From the NCBI GenBank assembly GCA_020848275.1, contig JADLAK010000048.1, positions 1 to 41,175 of the forward strand: a stretch of 41,175 nucleotides of DNA. Reading direction: 5' to 3'. Shown here piece after piece: positions 9,801 to 15,976 of this stretch (the first letter of the stretch is position 1; each line of letters starts with the position of its first letter). Below the pieces are notes generated by a model. That model was not told the DNA's origin, did no database searches, and saw only the letters and a list, made by a program, of their open reading frames with translations. This stretch comes from Planctomycetota bacterium. GTDB lineage: Bacteria > Planctomycetota > UBA8742 > UBA2392. A program made the translations under genes and the position numbers.

Positions 9801-10116
9801 GGCTTTCGGTCGTGAGGTAGTCGATGTCCTTGGCGAGTTCGGCGGCGCGGAAGTCGCGGGTTTCGCGCGTGCGCAGCTTGTTGAGGACGTCGGTGCGCTT
9901 GGCGGAGTCAGGGTCGCGGTCGAAGACTTTGCCCTCGGCCGAAACCGCGAGCTTGACGGTCAAGACTTTCTTGCCCTCGGCGCCTACGGGCAGCGTCTGC
10001 GCCGACAGGCAGGGCGCCGTCAACGCAATCAGCAGCAATAGTCCCAGATGAACGCGCAAGAACGCCCCGACGGCCCGGATAATCGAAGCCGGGATTCTAG
10101 GGGGCAATGCGCGCAC
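6898..10116 (-). CDS. bamA: BamA/Omp85 outer-membrane assembly factor, extended
   Basis: A 1072-residue outer-membrane protein with an N-terminal signal peptide (hydrophobic about 22-38). Beta/alpha POTRA-type repeats fill roughly residues 50-680, and a C-terminal surface-antigen beta barrel occupies about 700-1072. The barrel shows Omp85 hallmarks: DDPRFPTRGW, the RGFEFGG motif with its conserved Arg, and a final aromatic residue (FGF), the expected C-terminal signal. It would insert beta-barrel proteins in the outer membrane. It is about 260 residues longer than E. coli BamA, because the POTRA region is longer and includes two large insertions. Its neighbour is a Skp-like chaperone gene, which supports the BamA role over TamA. 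Confidence 0.9.
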   Translation of the reverse strand: MRALPPRIPASIIRAVGAFLRVHLGLLLLIALTAPCLSAQTLPVGAEGKKVLTVKLAVSAEGKVFDRDPDSAKRTDVLNKLRTRETRDFRAAELAKDIDYLTTESHLFRAVTWQVELDEKLDGVRVKLILTQPLIWRIRYVAPRDGRWVEDAVRDAWTFSNLMDSALASEFSLVRLDADIKRLYYTRKFLDIRSEHTYGEKGVDLLLRVIQNEPLCGVSMAGVHEAGFRQDLIKVLGGRMRAREIPGGDKKNEDDPTNLVGKVYFDQRAFDFDLTTDADAASILAGASLIQVYYEYRGFPFVHVTPRLVGMPRVWDRGQMIKSYPDLSAHALDLLAGRFNARTAGRLVLVYQVYEGPKVLVGDITFSGIENLGEPDDSDAMKPAHFTEFPAGVLDIWYSMPWANKNAKFSEALMRKNQTKLFPGQPFVYAYAEHEASLMQEYLRSRGWRDARLTVQNINWNHGRTRASVIYHVEPGPLYAATTVRIELATKSPRVPAGTQTPEFDKPCVTFEDIFKRMSEYTLHGKEIPLEQAREQFTAAYVDALNSPQTGKYFSAWTFDKPFTVDDLRLEGDGGRNVGAIGRIKEIFAAFGYSNINIEIEPIYAYEGELKTEYKLPTPVKPVGLILRIDQGYKSRVGTITIRGNEETRDDVVRRLISLYSGDEFNRNELERSLARMRFTNWFEAQAPGGGVRQRSTPRLVQQGDTILEYTDFNFDVIEGRTGNFNISAGFNTSTGFIATLDLAKKNFDIASIFRGDFSFTGAGQEIALSLQPPIDRAQRYSLTFREPWTWGRPVETGVVGEYNTRDFGLYSISRLGVDPYGAWRVVPDVELSLGYGYSIVDLFDVGANAPIEIREDQGQQTLSAVTFGAAWSTRDDPRFPTRGWLLSGKYRYTGGIFGGTLDFWRLSFDGRYYIPIAQLDDIRTLALAFQLQAQWQDIHSNTDRIPFSQRFLLGGNSPSGQGILRGFEFGGVGPSRDNEAIGGNFITTFTTELRLPVFPGALYAVAFIDAGQLTGSINTWDARGITVSGGVGLRLVLPVLPVPFALDFGFPIINQPGNREQVLSINLGFGF

Positions 10117-10134
10117 CGCCAGTGATTTGCGCTG

Positions 10135-10857
10135 CTACTTCCCGCACACTTCGGCCATGACGTCGGCCAGCGCATTGAGCGCCTTGGCGCCGTCGCCCTT
10201 GTAGGCCGCGCCATGCATGACAGCCAGTGTCTGCGGTTTCAGGGCGGCCAGCTTCTGCAGCGTGCCCCTCGTGCGCGGTGTCCACGGCATGTAATGGCCA
10301 AACGGGCCATCGTTGTAGGCCATCATCGCCTCGCGTACAGACGGCAAGATGTCGTTAGTCGTCGTTGCTTCGGTCTTTCCGTTCTGGTGGAAAAGGTCCG
10401 AGCAAAACAGCGTGCCATTTTTTTCTTCAAACAGCATGCAGGCGTCCCAGCTGTGCGGCACCTGCGGCGTCGCGATCATCTTGAAGCTGAACTTGCCGGT
10501 TTTGAGCGTTTCGCCGTCATTGAGCGGTTGCGGCGGGCGCGAAAACGCGTCATAGCCGTTGACCATCGCGGCAACGAAGCCGCAGGCAATCTTGGCTTGC
10601 GGCGCGGTGGCGAGCCATTCGTTGGCGCTGCCGCATTCGTCCTGTTCGAAATGCGAGTAGCTGATGTAAGCAAGTTTGGTCGGGTCAATCAGCGTCGCGA
10701 CCGCTTTCTTGATGTCCGGGAACATGGCCTTGAGGCCGGTGTGGAACAGCAGCGGTTTTTCGTCGCGCACCAGGAACTGGTTGAAGCCCAGCCCGGCCTG
10801 CTCGACCATCGTCGAGATGCGGAAGACATCCGGCGCGATTTCGTGAACGGTTGCCAT
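10135..10857 (-). CDS. Metallo-beta-lactamase-fold protein, flavodiiron/ODP type
   Basis: A 240-residue protein with the metal site of the oxygen-binding di-iron (FprA/ODP) subgroup of metallo-beta-lactamases. The motif is HFEQDE (H69, E71, D73), followed by H135 in the VPHSWD stretch, D154 in CSDLF, and a late His in the AVMHGAA stretch near 225. No flavodoxin or rubredoxin domain follows, so unlike flavodiiron enzymes it is a stand-alone diiron domain. Likely roles are O2 or NO sensing or reduction, but the partner is unknown. The start at 10857 is preferred because a G-rich ribosome site lies just upstream; the next upstream ATG adds nine residues. A two-gene accessory unit lies directly upstream. 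Confidence 0.8.
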   Translation of the reverse strand: MATVHEIAPDVFRISTMVEQAGLGFNQFLVRDEKPLLFHTGLKAMFPDIKKAVATLIDPTKLAYISYSHFEQDECGSANEWLATAPQAKIACGFVAAMVNGYDAFSRPPQPLNDGETLKTGKFSFKMIATPQVPHSWDACMLFEEKNGTLFCSDLFHQNGKTEATTTNDILPSVREAMMAYNDGPFGHYMPWTPRTRGTLQKLAALKPQTLAVMHGAAYKGDGAKALNALADVMAEVCGK

Positions 10858-10884
10858 TGGTTGTCCCCCCTGCGGTACACCCAT

Positions 10885-11469
10885 TTATGCAGCCAGCTTT
10901 TCAGTCTTGTACTTGATGCATTCGACCACGGACTTAGCCCAATGGTCGTAGTTCTTGATCGACCATGGCCCCGCGTAGCCGTCCATGTAGAAGTCGATAT
11001 ACGTCCATCCCGACGTCGACTTTGGCTCGTTGTTGTCCAGTGGGTAAGTTTTGCGCCTCCCATAGGGAAATGGGTGCCAGAAACTGTTTGCCCATTGAGC
11101 CAGAATGTCACCCCAACCTCGCCAACTTGCGCTGAGTGCGCGGTTCTTGCTATCGAGAATATCGTGTTCATTGCGCCAAGCGCCGCCGTCCAAAATCAAC
11201 TCGGTCGCGGAGAGAAATGGGAACAGACATTTTCCCAAGAACTTTGCTTCGTGACGTCGGCTCAAGGTCCTGTAGGGACTTCGCTTCACATAATCCGAGT
11301 CAGGCAAGCGAACTAGAAAAACGCCATGACGCTCTTCTTCGGCGCGCAATATTTTCGCGGCTTTGGCCAGGCCCTTGCCGGTTTCGATGTAATCGAAGAT
11401 CGCACCAACAAATGGAAGTTTGCGATTAAGCTTTATGACGCCGGGACGGTTTCGTTTCGCCTTGGCCAC
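10885..11469 (-). CDS. Hypothetical protein, accessory pair with putative nuclease
   Basis: A 194-residue protein that I do not recognise. It starts with a basic stretch (MAKAKRNRPG) and is rich in Trp and Tyr in its second half (for example WRGWGDILAQWANSFWHPF). It has no signal peptide or membrane helix. Base composition looks less GC-rich than the flanking housekeeping genes. Its start lies three bases after the stop of the putative nuclease gene, so the two are almost certainly co-transcribed and may act together. It ends 27 bases before the metallo-beta-lactamase start. A defence or mobile-element role is only suggested by context. Confidence 0.6.
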   Translation of the reverse strand: MAKAKRNRPGVIKLNRKLPFVGAIFDYIETGKGLAKAAKILRAEEERHGVFLVRLPDSDYVKRSPYRTLSRRHEAKFLGKCLFPFLSATELILDGGAWRNEHDILDSKNRALSASWRGWGDILAQWANSFWHPFPYGRRKTYPLDNNEPKSTSGWTYIDFYMDGYAGPWSIKNYDHWAKSVVECIKYKTEKLAA

Positions 11470-11472
11470 GGA

Positions 11473-12336
11473 TCACTCCTTGGCTACGTCCTTGAGGGCC
11501 TGTTCGATCAATTCGCGATTAGGAGTGAATTCGGAGGGCAAAACGCGAATCCAGAGACCCCGATCCCTCCAGTAGCCAGTATCCAATTTCGCGGCTTTGA
11601 ATTTGCCCAGCCACGCATCGCGATCAGTCAAGTCGAAGAAGGTAATATCTAGCCACTTCGTCTTGGGTTGAAAGGTTACGAAGTTGTTACTGACTCCGTT
11701 GATCTTGATTCCCATGTAATGAATGAGGTAGCTGAGTTCCAACCCGGCGCGCAGTTTCTGGAGAAATCGAACAAAGCCGTCGATCTGTCCCATGATCTCC
11801 GGCGTTGTTTTCTCCATCCAGGTTTGCCGGTCCGAGCCGGCGCCACTGGATTCAGTCTCGTCGTCGCGCCGGAGTTCACGCAAATCCATGACTTTGGTGA
11901 ATTGCAGAGCGAGCTTTCCCTCGACGACGAGGGCACTTAGCTGGAGGACAATGATTGGTATGTTCCCCCAGAACAATGCGATAACGTTGAGGAAACGGGA
12001 GGTGATGTCTTCGGCCGCTATGACCGCAACATGTTCGTACGCCGGGAAGCGCCGCCGTTCTATATCCCAATATTCGATGGTCCGAACGAGGTGCGCTTCA
12101 TCCAAGCTGCCAAGCATCAACTCGCAAACGTAACGACGATCGTTCTCGTCGTCGTACAACAGCAAATCGAGCCGCCCGCCCCCGGGTGTAGGACGCTGGT
12201 TGTCGAGGAACTTTGTTCCTTCAAACTCAGGGCCGAGGAGTGCGGGATTCGCACGTAAACGTTCTTCCAACCACGCTTCGTTCTTTGCGATTGTCCTCAA
12301 TCTCACAGACTTGGCGGATACAAGTTCGTAGTCCAT
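11473..12336 (-). CDS. PD-(D/E)XK-like (NucS/RecB-type) nuclease-family protein
   Basis: A 287-residue protein with an N-terminal segment resembling endonuclease NucS-like families: a helix with WLEERLRANPALLG (about 22-35), then GGGRLDLLLYD with D57, a short turn, and YVCELMLG with E72. The spacing D-x14-E fits the PD-(D/E)XK core, but the usual Lys two residues after the Glu is Met here. After it comes an RTIEYWDIERRRFP helix and an AVIAAEDITSRFLNVI strand-helix typical of a widespread uncharacterised family. The last 110 residues form a separate domain that may bind DNA or a partner. It is operonic with the downstream unknown gene. Whether it cleaves DNA is uncertain because of the substituted motif. 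Confidence 0.6.
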   Translation of the reverse strand: MDYELVSAKSVRLRTIAKNEAWLEERLRANPALLGPEFEGTKFLDNQRPTPGGGRLDLLLYDDENDRRYVCELMLGSLDEAHLVRTIEYWDIERRRFPAYEHVAVIAAEDITSRFLNVIALFWGNIPIIVLQLSALVVEGKLALQFTKVMDLRELRRDDETESSGAGSDRQTWMEKTTPEIMGQIDGFVRFLQKLRAGLELSYLIHYMGIKINGVSNNFVTFQPKTKWLDITFFDLTDRDAWLGKFKAAKLDTGYWRDRGLWIRVLPSEFTPNRELIEQALKDVAKE

Positions 12337-12346
12337 CGTGCTTTCC

Positions 12347-13498
12347 CTACGCCTTGCCCCAGTCGAGCACGCACTTGCTGGCCTTGCCCGCGAGCATTTT
12401 CTCGAACACGCGCGGGTAATCCTGGTAAGGCGCCACTTCGCTGATGACCTTGCGAAGCAGGTCCTGCGCCTTCTTGTTGCGCACCAAATCGCGCACCTTG
12501 TACCACGTGTCGTAGATGCGGCGGCCGATGATGCCCTGCACCGTCAAACCGTTGAAAATCACGTCGCCCGAATAGTTGTCGAACGTAAACGCCTGGTTCT
12601 TCGGCAAGCCGAACGCAATCAGCTTGCCGCCGCGGCGCAAGCATTTGATCGCGTTCACCATCGCATCGGCGTGGCCCGACATCTCGAGTGCGACGTCGGG
12701 GCCGTCATGGCCCGCCGCATCGCGCACTAGCTTGGTGATGCGCGCGCGTTCCTCGGCCCTGCCCTTTTCGTCGGGGAAGGGAATGATCTTCGTTTCGATG
12801 ATGTTGCTGACGCCAATCGTCTTTGCGATTTCGATGCGGGTGGGGGACGTCTCGACGGCAATCACCTGTTTGGCGCCGTGAATCACCGCGATCACCGCGC
12901 AGAACATGCCAATGGGGCCCAAACCGAAAATCGCCACGCGCTGGTCCTTGAGCGGGAAGTGCGCCGCCGCGTGCATCGCGTTGCCCAGCGGCTCCTGGAT
13001 CGCCGCAATTTCAAAGGGCAGGTCGGCGTCGTTCTTCCAGACGCAGCTTGAATCGAGCGCGATGTACTGCGCAAAGCAGCCGTCACGGTCAAAGCCGATG
13101 ATCTTGTCGTTGACGCAAACGTGTTTTTCGCCGTGCGTGCACTGGTAGCACTTGCCGCACACCACGTGGCTTTCGGCGCTGACGAAATCGCCGACCGCGA
13201 GTTTCACGTTGGGGTCGTCCATGATCGTCTTGACGTCTTTGCCGATCTCGACGACATGGCCGCAGAACTCGTGGCCCGAGACGACGCCGTGTTTGAACTG
13301 GTCGCTGGCCTTCAGCAGTTTGCCGCGGATCGATTCATCCCACTGCCACAGGTGCAGGTCGCTGCCGCAAATCGCGCTGGCGCGGACTTTGATCAGCACT
13401 TCGTTGGGTTTGATTTTGGGTACATCGGTGGTGCGAAGTTCCATGGCGCCGACGCTTGCGGCGACCTTCTGGATGGACGGCATCGTTGCAGTGGACAT
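12347..13498 (-). CDS. Zinc-dependent medium-chain dehydrogenase, L-threonine 3-dehydrogenase-like
   Basis: A 383-residue medium-chain alcohol dehydrogenase. The catalytic zinc ligands are C44 in AICGSDLH and H76-E77 in SGHEF. The structural zinc site is the four-cysteine lobe CGKCYQC...C (C114, C117, C120, C128). The NAD-binding fold has GLGPIG at 192-197 followed by a glutamate (VETS), which favours NAD over NADP. The layout and the ICGSDLHLW stretch are close to threonine dehydrogenase (Tdh), which makes 2-amino-3-ketobutyrate from threonine. No Kbl lyase gene is adjacent, so the substrate could instead be a polyol or another alcohol. It lies eleven bases from the accessory pair, which seems to have been placed directly downstream of it. 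Confidence 0.85.
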   Translation of the reverse strand: MSTATMPSIQKVAASVGAMELRTTDVPKIKPNEVLIKVRASAICGSDLHLWQWDESIRGKLLKASDQFKHGVVSGHEFCGHVVEIGKDVKTIMDDPNVKLAVGDFVSAESHVVCGKCYQCTHGEKHVCVNDKIIGFDRDGCFAQYIALDSSCVWKNDADLPFEIAAIQEPLGNAMHAAAHFPLKDQRVAIFGLGPIGMFCAVIAVIHGAKQVIAVETSPTRIEIAKTIGVSNIIETKIIPFPDEKGRAEERARITKLVRDAAGHDGPDVALEMSGHADAMVNAIKCLRRGGKLIAFGLPKNQAFTFDNYSGDVIFNGLTVQGIIGRRIYDTWYKVRDLVRNKKAQDLLRKVISEVAPYQDYPRVFEKMLAGKASKCVLDWGKA

Positions 13499-13538
13499 TT
13501 GTGTGTTGGCCCGTAGTAGAGTGGAACAGGCAGTTTAG

Positions 13539-13742
13539 CCATGTTTTGGCAGACAGCGGAAGTGGGAGGTGGCGTGTGACGGAAGAACTCGACAACTGAT
13601 TTCCGTGACCTCTTTGGAGGACTTGATCCTCAACAAGCTGCGATGGGGTGCTGACTCCAAGTCGGCAAAGCAGGCGGCTGATATTGCTTCTCTGCTGCAA
13701 TCCAATGAAAAGATAGACTGGAAGTACTTAGAGCGATGGTGA
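13539..13742 (+). pseudogene. C-terminal fragment of an AbiEii/DUF6036-like nucleotidyltransferase
   Basis: In one frame an open stretch without a good start encodes SLEDLILNKLRWG, then a KQAADIASLL helix and IDWKYLERW before a TGA at 13740-13742. This order (S-x-EDLI-x-x-K, a helix with DIA, and IDW-x-YLERW) is typical of the C-terminus of nucleotidyltransferases of the AbiEii toxin superfamily. The catalytic N-terminal part (GSxxxDxD) is absent, and the fragment abuts the dehydrogenase promoter region. It is therefore a truncated remnant. The partner-like small gene follows in the same frame. Confidence 0.55.
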
Positions 13743-13748
13743 AAGAAC

Positions 13749-14042
13749 TTGACGTCGAAACCTATTTCAACCGCATTCGAACCGGTTGACACTTCGCCCG
13801 AAATGGAGCGAAGATACCGCCATAGTCTGTTAGCCCGGGTTGCTGCGGACCGCGTCAAGATGGCGTCTTCGATGTACCAGACGGCGAAGGCGACAGTCAT
13901 TGCGGGTCTGGGCAAACAAGCCAGCCGACAGGAAATCTTTAGGCGGATGTACGGTCGCGATTTTGAACCTGCGGTCTTGGCCGTAATTGAAAACGCGATT
14001 CGCAAGTACCACGGCAGAACCACCGGCGTTACAATCGAGTAA
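13749..14042 (+). CDS. Small protein associated with AbiEii-like nucleotidyltransferase
   Basis: Up to 97 residues, with the core DTSPEMERRYRHSLLAR followed by an alpha-helical region (VKMASSMYQTAK) and MYGRDFEP. Short proteins of this pattern, TSPE-x-ERR near the N-terminus, are often found next to AbiEii/DUF6036-like nucleotidyltransferases, and here the remnant of one lies directly upstream. The start is unsure: TTG at 13749 keeps the full conserved N-terminus, while ATG at 13803 has no good ribosome site and cuts into the motif. The small gene may still be intact while its partner is broken. Function unknown; an antitoxin-like or regulatory role is speculation. Confidence 0.5.
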   Translation: MTSKPISTAFEPVDTSPEMERRYRHSLLARVAADRVKMASSMYQTAKATVIAGLGKQASRQEIFRRMYGRDFEPAVLAVIENAIRKYHGRTTGVTIE

Positions 14043-14150
14043 CCGTCCCGGCGTGACCGCCGCGGTCATCTCTGGCGCGAAGTTTGCAACTCGTCAATCC
14101 CCTGCTGCGTCTTACCGATAGTGCCCCTGTCGCCCAAACGAGAGCTTATC

Positions 14151-15875
14151 ATGCGGGGAAAATGGCCTTTCGCGGCGCTTGCCGCCTTCGTCGTCGTTTC
14201 CGCAGCCGTTGCGGCGGCGTATTTCTTCTTGGTACCGCGTCCCGCCGCGCGCCCCACAATTGCCGAGGCCGAACCCTGTGCCCCGACGCCTGCCGCTCCG
14301 GCGCCTGAGCTTGCTAAACCCGCGCGTCCGCCGGTCAGGCCGACGCCAACGCTACCGGCGGAAACAGAGGCCAAGCCGCAGGCGCCGGATTTCACGCGCG
14401 CGCTCGACTTGGTAACGGAAGCGATGGAACTGCAAATTAAGGTGTGCAGCTATACCAGCTCGCTCCAAAGCGAGGCGGCGGAACTTCAGTGGCTACGCGA
14501 ATCGGGCGACGCCAACGAGAAAGACCTCGACGAGGAAACCCGCCGCATCCAGAAGGCCCATGCGGCGCTGGTCGCCGACCAGAAAAAGGTGAAGTCGCTG
14601 TGCGGGCAAGGCCGCGACGCCCTGTTGGCGGCGGACAAGCCCGACTTGTCAGCGGACTTGAACTCGACTGCCGGCCTGTGTGACGGCGCGTTGGCGCTGC
14701 TTCAGGCGCGCGTGCCGGATTACGGCGACCTGACGCAGCAGATCCAGTCCGGGGTGGTCGACAGGTTGCAGGCCGTTGTCGCGACGCTCCAAACCTTGGT
14801 CCCCAAGGCCGAGCCCTCCGTGATCAAACCCGACGCTCCGCCTGTCGAGATAAAAAATGGCGACAATGTGACGCTGGGATCCGGCCAGACCCTTCGGGTT
14901 ACCAAGGATCTGACGTTGTCATCCCTTTACGTGCCGCAGGGCGCGAACGTCCGCATGGGCGCCGCGACCTTGACCGTCACGGGCGATTTCGTCAATGACG
15001 GAACGTTCGAGGGCGACGAGGGCACGCTGGTGTTCAGCGGCGGCGCACAACGTCTGTCCGGAAACGCCAACGCCCGGCAAATCCGGATGACGGGCGGCGA
15101 GAAACATGTGGTGGCGGGCAGCCGTTTCGTCACAACCCAAGGCGACGACTCCGAAAAAGACGACCCGGCGTTGTTCATCGACGCCGGAACGACGCTGGTG
15201 ATAGACAAGGACGCCGAGTGGAACACGGGCAATCCCTTTGGCATCCGCGTCGCGGGCACGCTGATCATCGACGGCGGCACGTTCAATTGCGGCTTCACCA
15301 ACGGCCAAGGCCACGGCAAGAACCGCTCCTGGATGCCGGGCAGCAAGCTGATTATCAGAGACGGCAAGTTCACCGGCGCCGGCGACGCCGAGTTCACGGG
15401 TGCGTCGGTCTACGTGCAAGGCGGCGAATTGCGCATCACCGACGACATCTGGGCCAGCGGCGACTTGCTCGAACTCAGCGGCGGCGTGATGAGCAACACC
15501 TCCAGTGGGGGCATGTTTGCGCTCAACGGCATCGTGCGCTTCATGGGCGGCACGCTTGAGGCAAACCAACGCGGCGACCGCGGCCTTCGCATATGCGTTA
15601 GCGCCGATGTCCAGGGAACCCAAGGCGAAGTCGTGATTGCAGGCGGCGATGTCGCCGGGCCACAGGGCGGCATCAACCTGCAAACCAGTGCGTCGCTTCC
15701 CAACCTGGTTGTGAATCGCAGCACCGTTCTTAGCGTGGCGGAAGGCGTAAACGACCCAACGCTCCTGGTTCATGGTGAAGTCCAGATCGCCAAGGGCAAG
15801 AAGTTCTGCGCCCAGGGAGGACGCGTCATCGGTTCGATCGCCGAAGGCGAAGAGTTCGGCAAATTCGAACCCTGA
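14151..15875 (+). CDS. Membrane-anchored protein with helical region and beta-helix-like repeats
   Basis: A 574-residue protein not assigned to a named family. The ATG at 14151 opens with a basic N-terminus and a hydrophobic helix (about 5-28), so it is anchored or exported. GAGAG-like bases lie about nine bases upstream. A Pro/Ala-rich linker (about 30-80) is followed by an alpha-helical, probably coiled-coil region (about 85-225). From about 235 to the end the sequence is Gly-rich with repeated short strands such as GDFVNDGTFEGDEGTLVFSG and LIIDGGTFNCG, which looks like a right-handed beta helix or similar solenoid. It is followed by the sigma-factor fusion 101 bases downstream on the same strand. 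A surface or envelope role is inferred. Confidence 0.65.
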   Translation: MRGKWPFAALAAFVVVSAAVAAAYFFLVPRPAARPTIAEAEPCAPTPAAPAPELAKPARPPVRPTPTLPAETEAKPQAPDFTRALDLVTEAMELQIKVCSYTSSLQSEAAELQWLRESGDANEKDLDEETRRIQKAHAALVADQKKVKSLCGQGRDALLAADKPDLSADLNSTAGLCDGALALLQARVPDYGDLTQQIQSGVVDRLQAVVATLQTLVPKAEPSVIKPDAPPVEIKNGDNVTLGSGQTLRVTKDLTLSSLYVPQGANVRMGAATLTVTGDFVNDGTFEGDEGTLVFSGGAQRLSGNANARQIRMTGGEKHVVAGSRFVTTQGDDSEKDDPALFIDAGTTLVIDKDAEWNTGNPFGIRVAGTLIIDGGTFNCGFTNGQGHGKNRSWMPGSKLIIRDGKFTGAGDAEFTGASVYVQGGELRITDDIWASGDLLELSGGVMSNTSSGGMFALNGIVRFMGGTLEANQRGDRGLRICVSADVQGTQGEVVIAGGDVAGPQGGINLQTSASLPNLVVNRSTVLSVAEGVNDPTLLVHGEVQIAKGKKFCAQGGRVIGSIAEGEEFGKFEP

Positions 15876-15976
15876 ACGGCGCCCGCCACGTCCTTCCGCC
15901 GAAATTCCTCCAAATTCGCGGGACAGCCTCCCGTCCACCGACGGTTAATGTCGGGAAGCGATAACATCGGGCCGAT

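Noticed and set aside
13740..13742. In-frame TGA joining the nucleotidyltransferase fragment and the small partner protein, considered as Sec
   Set aside because: The frame is shared by chance between two separate gene types, there is no redox motif, and no GC-rich hairpin follows the TGA.
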